Origin: Chrysoporthe austroafricana
Lineage: Eukaryota; Ascomycota; Sordariomycetes; Diaporthales; Cryphonectriaceae
Direction of reading: 5' to 3'
Length of the DNA: 64,000 nt
NCBI GenBank assembly: GCA_001051155.2
Contig: JYIP02000008.1
Span: 2,480,001 to 2,544,000, forward strand
Numbering within the stretch: position 1 is the first letter of the stretch; every line of letters starts with the position of its first letter. Under the pieces are notes generated by a model, which was not told the DNA's origin, made no database searches, and was given only the letters and a program-made list of their open reading frames with translations. A program made the translations under genes and the position numbers. Of the stretch, positions 12,348-23,500 are shown piece by piece.

Positions 12348-13417
12348 TTCGGTTCGCTACGAGCCGACTCCTCAAATGCACGTGCTAGATCTCGTGGAAA
12401 GAGTAAATGAAGCTGGGCTTTGGGCAGGGTGCTCTGTGGTTGATAAGGCGAGGAGGGACCTCAGCACCTAAATGCCTCGCTAACCAGCGGTACGAGCATT
12501 GATTAATCTTCACACCGTATGAATCATATCAAACAATACCTTAGTTGGGTTTGCATGAGAACACATTATGCGCATGCTAAACTGCACAGCCGGACGATTC
12601 CAGACGCATACTCCAATCACCAATACGATCTTCCTTCTATTCTCTATATCTCATTCGTCTACTATTGGCTCTCCGCAACTAGGTCGCTTTATCCTTCTCT
12701 CTCTCCTCTTTTAATTAATACTAATCCCCAATTTCCCACCCCTCATTCTTGGTCGCGTTCCCCCCCTTGCTGGCCTGTACACATTATCGTTAGCCAAAAC
12801 TCAATTTTGTACAGCAAACGCTGTCCTAGGTCCCCCCGCTTCTGGACGCGATGCCCTAGCGAGCTTGGCGGCAGAAAAAGACACCGCATTCGAGATCAAC
12901 TAGATTGTTTGAAGAACTCCTCGAAGAACATTGCGGGGGGGCTTTTGTCAATAGGAACCAAGGTTGTCACATCGGACTCTCCTCCATAGGAGGCTATCTC
13001 ACCGCAGCGAAGATGATTCGGGCCGTCCTGTATTGGCTGAGTTATATCCGTCAGGATTCACATATTCCTCGTGTAATCGGATATACTGCATGGCTGCCTC
13101 GCAAAAATTCTTTAATATAGATCTGTTTGGTACCTTGCAGAAGGATTGTCAAATGGCCCCCTCCCGGCGGCCTAGTTCTGTTGAATTGTCGCATGTGTAT
13201 CTATTTCAGGAATCAATCTGATGCGGATGTAAGCACGTCAAGGTCCGCACCCAGCTGGTAGCAGCATCGTATTTTCCTTTTCTCAACCGGCTTTCCGCGT
13301 TACGCTTACGAAGCAGTAATTGCACTATGTCTTCGTTGCGATGCACATGAGCGCGGACACTTCATACAAGCTTTGATAGAGGTCCTTCAAGGGCTCTGTC
13401 AGCTCGTGTGTATCACA
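12348..13417. other. Intergenic region, no gene seen
   Basis: Moderately AT-rich DNA between two genes. It would hold the promoters of the broken reductase (leftward) and of the membrane protein that follows (rightward). Frames such as 12519-12989 lack domain signal and codon bias. Confidence 0.45.
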
Positions 13418-14440
13418 ATGTCCCCAGCAAAATCAGCGATACCTTCAAGCACTTCTGAAGTAATATCGACCACACCGACGCTGTCTGATGGAACGATCAC
13501 GACGCCAATCGCGCTGACGACGCCCTTTACTCCCCCAGCAGATTGCACTGCGATCTGGGAAACGACCAGCATCGTCACCGGCTTGTGGGCCCAGGAAAAA
13601 TGGATAACGACCACTGCACAAGCTCTCATCTCCGGCCCCGCCGCAGACGCGCGGTTCCTATCGTGCCAGCCGTCAGGCTGGGTGGGCGTGGTCGCGCAGA
13701 GCCGCTTCGAATTCAGCCCGGCGGTGTGTCCCAGCGGGTGGACGGCGTACGGCCTAACGACCTCCCTTCTGAACTCGACCGTGTCTGGCATCAGGACCTT
13801 GCGGCCGACGGCCTCTACAGCGTACTGCTGTGCCGAGAGCTTCAGTCTTGATGGCGATCAATATGTCACTCTTGCTGCTGGGACGCCGTTCCCCAGCCCG
13901 ATGTGCATCCGTGGCTCAATGGCGGATGGCTCTCTGTCGGATAAGGTAACCCTCACAACACCATGCGGTACTTGTGAGGCACCCACCATCACGATGGACG
14001 CAAGCTCAGTCTCAATGACGTCCTCCGTCGCGATCACCCTCCACACAGCCTGGAACATCATATGGGAAGCCGCCGACAGGTCCACCCTCTCGCCCGAGCC
14101 ACCGAAGCTGACCTCGGGCATGTACGTGCCGACATGGGTGCCGGGCACGCAGCTGCAAAAGGGACATTATAGCGTGGATGCACCAAAGGAACACAGTATC
14201 GACGGCCTGGTGGGGCTATATTACTTTCTGACGGTGGGACTGCCTCTCATCGGTCTTGCGGCGCTGGGTTCTTGCGGATGGTATTGTTGGCGGCCTAGGA
14301 GGAACAAGACACGGCCTAGAAGAGCGATGGTCCCCCCGCTACAGGATGGAAGTGGGCATGAGCTGCAGACGTGGAAACACACTTCTAGGAAGGGGAGTGT
14401 GGCCGACTCCGTAGCGGAGACTACGCGTGAAGAGGATTGA
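13418..14440 (+). CDS. Single-pass membrane protein with Cys-rich Thr/Ser ectodomain, unknown function
   Basis: One open frame codes for 340 aa from the ATG at 13418. An in-frame ATG at 13373 would add 15 residues. The N-terminal half is Ser/Thr/Pro-rich and likely O-glycosylated. Spaced cysteines and aromatic residues (PADCTAIWETT, FLSCQPSGW, CPSGWTAYG, AYCCAESF) form a pattern I have seen in uncharacterised ascomycete surface proteins. One strong transmembrane span (LYYFLTVGLPLIGLAALG and following) lies at about residues 266-291. It is followed by a basic stop-transfer stretch (RPRRNKTRPRR) and a 40-residue hydrophilic tail. No convincing signal peptide is visible at either start, so an upstream exon may be missing or the protein may use its span as an anchor. 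Not recognised beyond this. Confidence 0.7.
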   Translation: MSPAKSAIPSSTSEVISTTPTLSDGTITTPIALTTPFTPPADCTAIWETTSIVTGLWAQEKWITTTAQALISGPAADARFLSCQPSGWVGVVAQSRFEFSPAVCPSGWTAYGLTTSLLNSTVSGIRTLRPTASTAYCCAESFSLDGDQYVTLAAGTPFPSPMCIRGSMADGSLSDKVTLTTPCGTCEAPTITMDASSVSMTSSVAITLHTAWNIIWEAADRSTLSPEPPKLTSGMYVPTWVPGTQLQKGHYSVDAPKEHSIDGLVGLYYFLTVGLPLIGLAALGSCGWYCWRPRRNKTRPRRAMVPPLQDGSGHELQTWKHTSRKGSVADSVAETTREED

Positions 14441-14842
14441 TAGCGACGCCGATGTACCTTCTTTGTCATTGCACTAATATCGAAATGGAGTTAACTAGGT
14501 ATCTTTTAATAAACCAATCAATACATCTAAACATGGTCGGAGTTCAGAAAGTACGAAACAGAGACTCTCGGCCCGATCTGCAGCCTCATTGACGTTTGGA
14601 CGGAGTTGCACCTCCATACTCCACTCATGGCGGCAAGCTGAATCCTTGGAGTAATAGCATCTCGCATTATCTGTATACGTGGGGCCCAGAGCTACACCTC
14701 CGCTACCGTATTTAGGATTATAAATATCAAGCCGTACTCGTACGAACTCGATTATCTGGTCCATCGCAACCATCGTCCCCCCCTCATTATTGGTTCAGCT
14801 GTGGTGGACATTTTATTTTCCCCCCAAACCTAATAGATCGAA
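14441..14842. other. Promoter-side gap before the PLP enzyme gene
   Basis: AT-richer DNA between two rightward genes. A pyrimidine/C-run (TTTTCCCCCC type) sits 20-30 bases before the ATG at 14843. No gene or repeat is seen. Confidence 0.4.
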
Positions 14843-16174
14843 ATGGGCTCCCTAAACAATGACGAGGCCTTCTGGGCCAAACACAACAAGTACGTCATGT
14901 CAACTGGCGTGCCGCCCTGCTCAGTAATCATCACCAGGGCCCAAGGCACACGCCTCTATGACGCCTCGGGCCGTTCGATCCTCGACTTCACCTCCGGGCA
15001 GATGAGCTCGCTGCTGGGCCACAGCCACCCGGAGATCGTCGCCGTGGTCCGGCACCACGTCGGCGAGCTGGATCACCTCCTGAGCAACATGATCACGCAG
15101 CCCGTCGTTGACCTCGCGGAGCGCCTCGCCGCGCTCTTGCCCGCCCCGCTGGAGAAGTCCTTCTTCCTCAACACGGGCAGCGAGACGACCGAGGCCGCCA
15201 TCAAGATGGCCAAGCTGTACACGGGCCGGTTCGAGATCGTCGCACTCTCGGCCAGCTACCACGGCCTAACCTCGGGCGCCGGCTCCGCGACATACTCCGC
15301 GGGCCGGAGGAACGGCGGGCCCGCAATGCCCGGCCAGCTCGCCTTCCCCGCGCCGTACGCGTACCGCTCCGTGTTCCGCCGGCCTGACGACGGGTTCTAC
15401 GACTGGGAAACGGAGGTGGACTTCGGCTGGGCCATGATCGACCGGCAGAGCGTAGGGTCCCTGGCCGCGCTCGTCATGGAGCCGATCCTCTCCACCGGCG
15501 GGATCCTGGACCTGCCCCGGGGCTACCTCGCGCGCATGGCCGCCGAGTGCAGGAGGCGCGGCATGCTGCTGATCCTGGACGAGGCGCAGACCGGGGTAGG
15601 CAGGACAGGCAAGATGTTCGCGTTCCAGCACGAGGAGGGCGTCGTCCCCGACATCTTGTGCCTGTCCAAGACGCTGGGGTGCGGCCTGCCGCTGGCCGCC
15701 GTGAGCACGACCGCGGAGATCGAGCGGGGCGTGAGGGATGCGGGCTTCCTGTGGCTGACGACGCACCTGAACGACCCGCTGACCGCGGCCGTGGGCTGCA
15801 AGGTGCTGGAGGTCGTGCAGCGGGATGAGATCTGCCGGCGCGCCGCCGAGAGGGGCGAGCAGCTCCGGGCGGGGCTGCTCGGGCTGAAGGAGAAGTACTG
15901 GTGTATCGGCGATGTGAGAGGCAAGGGGCTCATGCTAGGGATTGAGATTATTTCGGACAAGGAGACGAGGGCTCCTGGGCCCGAGCTGGGACAGGCTGTC
16001 AGTGACAGGGCGATGGTGGGTGGTCTTTCGTGCAACATCATCAATCTGCCTGGCATGGGTGGCGTCTTTCGGCTGGCGCCGCCTGTGACCGTTTCTGCGG
16101 ATGAGATCGAAGAGGGTTTGGCGATACTGGATGAGTCTTTTGGTTATGTGCTGAAGGAGAAGAACCTAATATGA
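14843..16174 (+). CDS. 2,2-dialkylglycine decarboxylase-like class III aminotransferase (PLP)
   Basis: An intronless frame of 443 aa with class III aminotransferase features in order: SGQMSSLLGHSHPE near residue 50, PLP-phosphate loop GSETTEA from G112, SYHG near 136-139, the cofactor aspartate D246 in LILDEAQTG, and the Schiff-base lysine K276 in LSKTLG. Near the end, GMGGVFRLAPP carries the Arg that binds the substrate carboxylate. Overall it resembles bacterial 2,2-dialkylglycine decarboxylase more than ornithine or GABA aminotransferases, notably at EPILSTGGI and LPGMGG. That enzyme decarboxylates alpha,alpha-dialkyl amino acids such as 2-aminoisobutyrate and transfers the amino group to pyruvate. 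The Trp I recall packing on the cofactor in the bacterial enzyme (motif SWHGMT) is Tyr here (SYHGLT), so substrate range may differ. GC3 is very high. The lack of introns fits old transfer from bacteria but does not prove it. Cytosolic; no targeting signal. Confidence 0.9.
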   Translation: MGSLNNDEAFWAKHNKYVMSTGVPPCSVIITRAQGTRLYDASGRSILDFTSGQMSSLLGHSHPEIVAVVRHHVGELDHLLSNMITQPVVDLAERLAALLPAPLEKSFFLNTGSETTEAAIKMAKLYTGRFEIVALSASYHGLTSGAGSATYSAGRRNGGPAMPGQLAFPAPYAYRSVFRRPDDGFYDWETEVDFGWAMIDRQSVGSLAALVMEPILSTGGILDLPRGYLARMAAECRRRGMLLILDEAQTGVGRTGKMFAFQHEEGVVPDILCLSKTLGCGLPLAAVSTTAEIERGVRDAGFLWLTTHLNDPLTAAVGCKVLEVVQRDEICRRAAERGEQLRAGLLGLKEKYWCIGDVRGKGLMLGIEIISDKETRAPGPELGQAVSDRAMVGGLSCNIINLPGMGGVFRLAPPVTVSADEIEEGLAILDESFGYVLKEKNLI

Positions 16175-16864
16175 GCATCGTAATCACAGGGACGGCGGAG
16201 GAAACTGCGGTAATTGTACTGGTACAATTCAGGTCAAGTCAACCACGGAGGTCACGCTGGATTAGTGTTCAGGCTGCCGGTATTGACCCAACTGTTCTCA
16301 GCTTTGTGCACCAGACATTCGAAAGGCTGGGCCGCCAGAATACGTCCCGGTGCCTGACGACACGGCGCGGGCGGCCGGAGCGTGCAGGCTGTCATCTCAC
16401 TGAGATAGACTGGGAATATAGTCCAAATTCCTGATCGCTTCGGCTTGGCATCTTACTCTGGATAAATTGGCTATAACGACAACCTAAATACACTCGTCAA
16501 TCGCTTCTTTATGCCGAGATAGTGAGTGGAGAGCAGACATCAACATCAACATTCACCGAGCTAAGTAGATCCTCGAGAACAAGAAAAGCGATAACATTTT
16601 TAAGTGGTATCGCGCAAGAGGGTATATGGAAAAGCTGATCCTGAAAACGTCAAGTCTGTCGGATTCAGACTGATAACGCCACACCTGAAAACCCAAATAG
16701 TGCGCCATACACCCGGTAGCCCTCATCAAACAAGTAATCATCTCAGGGTACCGCCCCTAGACGTCGTTCTGTTGGGGACCCGACCCTCGTTTGATTCATC
16801 GATTAATACCTCTTGGGAGACTTCCAGAGTCCCTACATCTTCATGCATCTTCATGCAGCTCCGT
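16175..16864. other. Intergenic region between convergent genes
   Basis: Contains only the 3' flanks of the PLP enzyme gene and of the leftward MARVEL gene. No coding signal, repeat or RNA gene seen. Confidence 0.5.
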
Positions 16865-17432
16865 TTAAGCTCCCGCGTAGGGCTTGGTGTGGTGGTGCCC
16901 CTTGCTAGGCGACGAGTTGCTGCGGCGGGACCGCATGGCCTCAATGGCGTCGAGGACGACCAGGAAGGTGAAGATTGCCCTACATCCATGGATCAGTATT
17001 TGGCGGGCCAGAATTTACGGAACCAGGTGCAGGTGCTTACCACAAGAAGAAGCCGAAAGCAATGGCCGCCTCGAAGGCCCCGCACCACGTATTTGCGTGG
17101 CACGCCGGCGCGCCAAAGAACACAGCCAGCGCGATCGAGCCGGCGAACCAAAAGATCATGGTCACGACCTCGAGCCCGAGGGCCGCCAGCTTGTGGAAGA
17201 TGCTGGTCATGTACAGCGGGGTCAGGCCGACGTATGCGAGGACGAGCAGCGACCAGACCGCGTTGAACAGCATGAAGTTGAGGCGGTCCGGGCTTGCATT
17301 CCAGTAGTAGTCGTAGCCGTAGCCGTAGTAGCCCCCATCGTAGGTAGAGACCAGGTAGGCCACGAGGCCCAGCTCGACGATGGAGAAGACGACGGCCACG
17401 ATGTGGGCGATGGGGACGATGCCGAGAGCCAT
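16865..17432 (-). CDS. MARVEL-domain four-TM protein (short form)
   Basis: Two exons, complement 17432-17041 and 16979-16865, give 168 aa. The donor is GTG/GTAAGC and the acceptor GATGTAG, and the junction falls inside the Trp of FFLWAIF. Four hydrophobic helices are visible: residues about 5-30, 52-75, 83-108 and 118-143. An aromatic, Gly/Tyr-rich first loop (DGGYYGYGYDYYW) follows helix 1, and a short Arg/Ser/His tail (MRSRRSNSS, GHHHTKPYAGA) ends the protein. This is the layout of fungal MARVEL proteins, which sit in membrane microdomains (relatives of Nce102). A second MARVEL gene with a longer basic tail is present at 55889-56744. Confidence 0.85.
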
Positions 17433-18605
17433 GGTGGAAAACGTTCGGCGGTGGATGGTGGAGATGATATTAGCTGAGGGACGGTGAAGCTGCCTGATGA
17501 CTGGAGAGCAAGAGGCGGATGAAGTCCTGGCTCAAGGAACAGTTCGTGATAATATAATTATTTCGTGAAAATACTAAGTAGGTATGCTGCTGTAGTAGCA
17601 GCCGTCTCCAGGTCTGGTGGCTGAGCAGGTGGGACATATAAAGAAAAAAAAGAGGGTCGAGCAGAGTGTCAAGCGCCGCGGTGGGCTCAGGCAGAATGAC
17701 GTGGTGTGCCCAACGACAGCGCGGTACCGCATCTGAGATCCTCTGCCGAGTGAGACCCAATCGCTTTGTCCTCGTCATCTTGGCACGAGGCGAGCCCTGG
17801 ACAGGCACCTTTTAGTGTGTCATGCCGTGGTCTAGCCTTGATTTTGTATGGCTTCAGGCCGCATCCCTCTTAGCCGGGTGACCTCATCCGGGCTGTGATC
17901 ACCTGCAGAGCTGCAACCTTTGGGCATGGGCAGATGTGTCGTCATAGGTCGTGGCTTGATAACATCCAATTGGCGTCCGCTCCGACCACTGCCGTGAGCA
18001 GGGGGTTTTCTGAGGACCCTGGAGGGGCTCTGACAGCTGGATGAGGGTGGCGCAGCGCTTGGGCGAGACCCTTATGCCTCGGAAATAGTGAATGGTTTAG
18101 CAGACCTCCGAGGTGCACGCCTACATCGTGAGATGGTTGTTGTTGGTGGTGGAGAGAAGATTCTGCTGACCCTGGTTCTCTTTTTTTCTGTCCTTTTTTC
18201 TTCTTCATTTTGTGTTTTTCTGTTTTGCTTCACTTTTCTCCTTTACTTTTTTACCCCACTGCTTCTTGAGGTTCTCTGAAGTGTATTTGAAGAATCAGGA
18301 GACATCTCCTCTTCAATAGACGGTTGGAGTGGATGCGCATTATCAAGCATGTATATTTGCAACCCGAACCAAACATGAACACTGTGCTTTCAGCAAAAGG
18401 CACTGCGACCGCATAGATGGGACCCTCGTCAGTGTGCTGTTAATAGTGGAGTGATCAGAGGCAACGTGGAAGAGCTGAATCAGGGAGAGCGTTCTTAATG
18501 GTCAAATTATTGACCTGCTACCCCGCTCGCCCTTCGCAACCTATACGTCCTCACTCTCAACAGATAGTTTCCATTATCGGCAGATGGTCTTGATATCGTT
18601 CATTA
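17433..18605. other. Intergenic region with a long T/C tract
   Basis: Probable promoter of the MARVEL gene on its left. A strongly T/C-rich segment at about 18177-18262 (many TTTT and CTTTT blocks) is the only notable feature. It lies on the 3' side of the sulfatase gene, and its role is unclear. No coding signal. Confidence 0.45.
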
Positions 18606-20087
18606 TCAGCCCTGTACTGTGTCCGTGCCCCATGCCTGCTGCTGATACGCCTTCAGGCCCGGGCTTGTGCTGTCCGTCTTATCCGCATCAAAGTCCCAGC
18701 GATCCGGCATGACCATGCCGGCGTCCAGGTGTTGCCTCACAAACAGCACGGATATCCCATCGCGATATAGCCAGGGGTCCTCAGACCTGTACTGCCAGGT
18801 CTCTAACTTCGAGCGCAGCTCCTCAAGCGCCGAACTATGTGCTGGGTCCTTCGCTAGGTTCCTCACCTCGTAGGGGTCGCTGTCCAGATCGTACAGTTCC
18901 TCGGCCGGCCGGAAGAAGTAGTCCTTCAGCGGCCGGCTGCCGACCGTCTTGCTCGGGTTCTTGTCCGAGTCCCTGATGTCTTCCCAGGTGAGAGAGCCGT
19001 ATATGTCAGCGGCGAAGGGGAAGTCGAGCCTCCAGGCGATGTTCCTATGATACTTGTACCGCTCGGTCCGGATATAGCGTGTGGGCCAGTAGTTGGTGAT
19101 CTCGTGAAAGGTGTGCGACCCGTACACTTGCTTCCACTCTGGCAGCTCTTCCTCGACCGAGAGCACAGGCAGAAAAGAGCGCCCGAGCCTGCGCCCGTCC
19201 TTCGATATCTCCGACCCTTGGCCGATGAAATCAAGTATGGTCGGCAGGATGTCGACATAGGACACCATGTTCGGGTTGACGGCGGGCTTGCTCCCAGGCT
19301 GACGCACGAGGAACGGTAGACACACGCCGGCATCGTAGAGCGTCGTTTTCGAGTTCAGAAACGGCGGCCCATTGTCGCTGAGAAATATCACCAGTGTGTC
19401 GTCCGCCAGCCCTTGCTTCTCTAGGCTGCCCAGGATAAGACCAACACCCTGATCCATGCGGCTTATTGATTTGTAATAGCTGGCGAATTCCTGCCGCACG
19501 CCCGGCAGGTCGGAGAGGAAGTCAGGCACCTCGACGTCCTCGGGCTGGTATTGCCTCCTCTCCACCTCCGTCCCGAACGCGTCGTCGTTCCCGAACCCGG
19601 CCCTGGTCCTGTCGCGGTGCGGGTCGATGAATCCCACGGTGAGGAAGAAGGGTCTCTCCTCGGCTCTGGACCTGGCGAAGAACGCACCCGCGCGCGCCGC
19701 GACCCAGGCCACGTCCCTCGTGCCGCTCTCCTCGCGCACCTCCCAGGGGTAGACGCCCGCCGGGCCGACGTGGACCTTGCCCACGATGCCCGTCAGGTAG
19801 CCGTGCCGCGCGAGGATCGCGGGCGCCGTCTCGACGCCGTCGAACGTCGTGAAGTGGTGCCTCCCGTCGGCGAGGCCGTACTGGCCGTTCTGGTGCGTGT
19901 GCAGGCCGGTGTAGATGGTCGACCTGCTGGCGCTGCACGAGGCCGTGCTGGCAAAGGCCTGCGTGAACCTCGAGCCCTCGGCAGCGAGCTGATCCAGGTG
20001 GGGGGTCTGGCACGTCTTAGCCCCATAGCAGCCGAGCTGTTTGCCGAGATCGTCCGCGATCAGGAGGAGTACGTTCTTCGGCGCCAT
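18606..20087 (-). CDS. Sulfatase, N-sulfoglucosamine sulfohydrolase (SGSH)-like
   Basis: An intronless frame of 493 aa. It opens directly with the alkaline-phosphatase/sulfatase fold: metal-binding D12-D13 in IADDLG, then the formylglycine signature C51-S-A-S-R55, where Cys51 would be oxidised to the catalytic formylglycine. Further active-site residues are K104 and H106 (GKVHVGP), H157 (DPHRDR) and D238-N239 (SDNGPPF). The motifs HQNGQYG, GKVHVGP, RMDQGVGL and DTLVIFLSDNG, and the C-terminal ELYDLDSDPYEVRNLA, match the heparan N-sulfatase branch better than arylsulfatases (from memory of SGSH). It lacks a signal peptide, so it is predicted cytosolic. A true heparan substrate is unlikely in a fungus; sulfamates or sulfate esters used as a sulfur source are possible. 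The regulator at 20536-23560 lies directly upstream on the same strand. Confidence 0.9.
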   Translation of the reverse strand: MAPKNVLLLIADDLGKQLGCYGAKTCQTPHLDQLAAEGSRFTQAFASTASCSASRSTIYTGLHTHQNGQYGLADGRHHFTTFDGVETAPAILARHGYLTGIVGKVHVGPAGVYPWEVREESGTRDVAWVAARAGAFFARSRAEERPFFLTVGFIDPHRDRTRAGFGNDDAFGTEVERRQYQPEDVEVPDFLSDLPGVRQEFASYYKSISRMDQGVGLILGSLEKQGLADDTLVIFLSDNGPPFLNSKTTLYDAGVCLPFLVRQPGSKPAVNPNMVSYVDILPTILDFIGQGSEISKDGRRLGRSFLPVLSVEEELPEWKQVYGSHTFHEITNYWPTRYIRTERYKYHRNIAWRLDFPFAADIYGSLTWEDIRDSDKNPSKTVGSRPLKDYFFRPAEELYDLDSDPYEVRNLAKDPAHSSALEELRSKLETWQYRSEDPWLYRDGISVLFVRQHLDAGMVMPDRWDFDADKTDSTSPGLKAYQQQAWGTDTVQG

Positions 20088-20535
20088 CTCTTCCTTGGAC
20101 TGTCCGAGCCAGAGTATGCCGATGGGAGGCTAATCGTTCTACACAGCGATGGGCACTAAGCTGTTTAGCTCACAATTCTAGCAATATATATATCAGGTTA
20201 TGGCCGGGGTTTACCGGGTGTGCGAATACAAAAGAAGGCGTAATAAGGCGGGAGGATCACACCTTGCATAAGCTACCAATCTAGGCCATTTGGGGCCTAT
20301 AGAAAAGCGGCCCGCGTTGCTCGTGCAAATAATTCACTTAGGGAGTTCATGTAATTGTTCAACTTATCTTGACTGTGTACTCCGCACGTCCTGTAGTTAC
20401 TGGACCAGAGATGTGGGCCGACGGTTTGTCCTATATAATTTGTGACAGGCTACAGTCACAGACATATCCCGCTCCCTAGGCACAGATCATTCATCACACG
20501 TTGCCCCACAGCAGGATGTCAGATGACCACCTCTT
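20088..20535. other. Gap between the sulfatase and the upstream regulator gene
   Basis: A 448-base AT-richer spacer that should hold the sulfatase promoter and the 3' end of the regulator gene. Short AT runs (ATATATATATC near 20187) are present. I saw no clear CGG-N-CCG palindrome of the kind Zn2Cys6 proteins often bind. Confidence 0.4.
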
Positions 20536-23500
20536 TCAGACAGACCAGTTCATCATATGCCCCGAGGCATTCTGGAACGTATCCAGAGGGTTGATGGGAA
20601 TGCCGACAAATTCACTCGGCGTCGTGGATGCGGGCACTGGTGGTGGTTGCGGATATATGCTGGCCTCGGGAAGGTCGGGCAGGACTGGAGGTATACCGAC
20701 CATCCCAGTCTGGAGTGGCATGCTCATGCCATCCATCACCAGCGGAAGGCATGTCTGGAGGCCATCAAAGCTGGACGGCAAGTGCTTCTGCGGATCAGGG
20801 CCAGTGCTAAATCCACCCATCGTACCGTTGAATCCGGGGAGTGTCATGCTGTCGTCGAGGAACATTGTCGGGGGCGCAGGAGAGCTTGAAGCGCGAGTTG
20901 AGTATGTCAGTGAAGACATAGAAGCCGAGGGGACAGCCAGGTCGAACGCGCAGGAGGCGGCCACATGCTGAGGAATTAGGCCCGGAGTGACTCGATCCTC
21001 AACCTGGGATGCTGGATGTTCCTCTGGTGTTGTGCCCTCTGTACGGCTCCCAGATTCTGGTGAATGTTTCTCCCTGTCACTGATATTCCTCCTGGCCATA
21101 CGGAATATCGCATGTGGGTTGAGAACGTACTCGGGTGTGTACTGAGTAGGATCCTCTAGATCGTGATCTGGAGCCTCCTCGCTCTCCACAACAATGAAGG
21201 GTGATGGATTCCTCGTGTCTGAGAACTGGGGGGTTGGGAGGCCTGCCTTGAGCAGCATCTGGATAGTGGCGGAGTGCTGTATAGGCCTGGATCAGCAAGA
21301 TTTCCTGGGTGCTATTGGTCGCGTGGAGGACTTACAAGTGACCGAGCGAGGGAATGGAGCGGTATCATGGAGTGAAGAGCTCGGATGTTGGAGTGTACTG
21401 CGGTGATCGCATTCATCTTGAACACCTCCCCCTTTTCCTTCGAGCTTCCGATGCCCGCCGAGATATAATGGATGATGACCCTCGCAGAATCGTGCGCGAC
21501 CACGCTGAGCCATGTATCCGTGAGCGTCCCTTGCCCATGCTTCATGGCCTCCTCGAACAGGGCACAGAGCGCCATGCAGTGCTCGAAGCATTGGTCTTGG
21601 ACGCGCTTCAGGAAGACGGCTTGCTCGGGCGGATATTCAACCTGCCTTCGGATGTGGAAGAGCTCCTTCATACCGATCCGCGCCAGGTCGCACATCGTCT
21701 GGTGAAAGGTGACATGGCAGAAGAGGAGACCGCCTAGTTGAGATGTCTCTCTTCGCTTGCACATCGCGTTTCGTGTAAAGCGGAGGGTTTCGGGGAGGTG
21801 GTTCACCCAGTGCTGGAGTTGGGCTTGCAGCATCGCGAATTCTGAGCCCGGCAGCCATGGCGGCTGCGCCTCGTCGAGGTGCTTTACGAATCTGAGGGAA
21901 CCCGTTAATACGGAACCTCCATAGGAAATTTAAAAATGCCTACCTGAGGACCTTTCTACGTATGCTCACAAGTCGAATGAAATGAGCCTGAAGATCTAAG
22001 CGTTCCACTGAGCCTTGCACGCGGCGGTCTTCAGCAGTTATGAAAGGCAGATATGTGCCAGGTCGTAACGCCTCCACGATGCGAGGGCGCTGGGAGTCAA
22101 AGCTTCGATCGCTGCAGGGCAACTGGATCCGTACGTCCGCCTCATCGAGCAGGGTCAGCTCATCCACTCCGCTGCCGACCCAGGAGTCCATTGTATATAT
22201 GCTCCACATCAGCCTCCTCCTTGCTTCCCTGGTGGTGGCCGACAGCTCTCCTTGCTCTTTCGTACACAGAATATCGCATGAGGATTCGACGTTGATCTGA
22301 AGCGCCTGAGCCATCCTAACGCCGAGACCGGTAAGGATGAAGGCGTTGGCGTAATTTCCTACCCGGAGCTCGTGCTCGTGCAGGAGGACAATCGCCATGG
22401 TTGTCTCGACAGACGTGGTGTTCAAGCCCAGGAAGACAAGCTGTTGCGCCCTCCTCGCCCACTGGGACCCTGCTGAAAGGGCCAGTCCGTTCAAGAGTTG
22501 AGACTCATCTGCGTACCGGAGGGCGCAGAACTTGGCACCAAGAGCACAGACGACGAGGAGGAGAGTGTTTCTCTGGTGTTCGTGCCACGCGGACGGCCAG
22601 TGCTCGAGGTGCTGCATGACAGACGGCTTGTGGATGAAGCCAAACGACCGAAGACTGTGCATGTTGACGAAGAAGGCCTCCACGAGCTCCACGACGCGGT
22701 CACGGCTTCTGGGAAGCTCGTGTGCAAGGAGCCATGAGGACGGCACCGTGTCTGGCTCAGAAGTAGTCCCTCGACCACGAGGGCTCAGGCTCGAGTCTTC
22801 GGGTGAGAGCGCCGGCGAGCTCGGGTGACTGTGGAAAGCTCCGCTGCTGCAAGGCCTACAACACGACTGGTCAGCATAAGATAGAAGGCGGGTTCATCCC
22901 GAAATAGATCCACATCTCTGCTGCTCTAGGAGAAGTCGGTTCGGGGAAGGGAGCTTACGTTTCGCCCTTGATGGAATCCCTCCCATCTGCCTCATGAGAA
23001 GCCGCCTCCAGCCATGCAGGCGCCTGTTTCCCATCGTAACAACAATCAATATCTCGCTGCCTGCAGCGAAGACATGCTGGTCGTTCTCCGGAGCATCGAC
23101 TCTTGGATGATCGACAGCCCCGGCACGACCGATACGTCCTCGAGCGTCGCAGGCCAGCTTGTGTCCTGAGGTAGTCACCCTCAGCCTCGCCCTGCCGGAT
23201 GGCATTGTGATATGCAGGCGAGTTCGGGCAGGGTAGATTCAGTCTTGCGCAATTGTAACAGCCGCCAGGCCGCTCGTCACACTTGACCTACGACATTGTG
23301 TTAGTGTCGGACTCTCGGCGATAGCCCCTAGCATACTTGGGTTTAGGCGCGCGGTTCGTACTTTACGCGAGCGACATGTTCGACAGCCTATTCTGGTATC
23401 AATATAATGCTTGAGGGGGGTCTTGCGAATGAAGAGCCGGGAGGTAGATAAGGAAAGGGGGGGGGGGTTGTGGGGCCGTAGTTGACTGAAGTAAAGCATG

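Noticed and set aside
13418..17432. Secondary-metabolite gene cluster around the PLP enzyme
   Set aside because: No backbone synthase, P450, methyltransferase or pathway regulator adjoins it; neighbours are unrelated membrane proteins.
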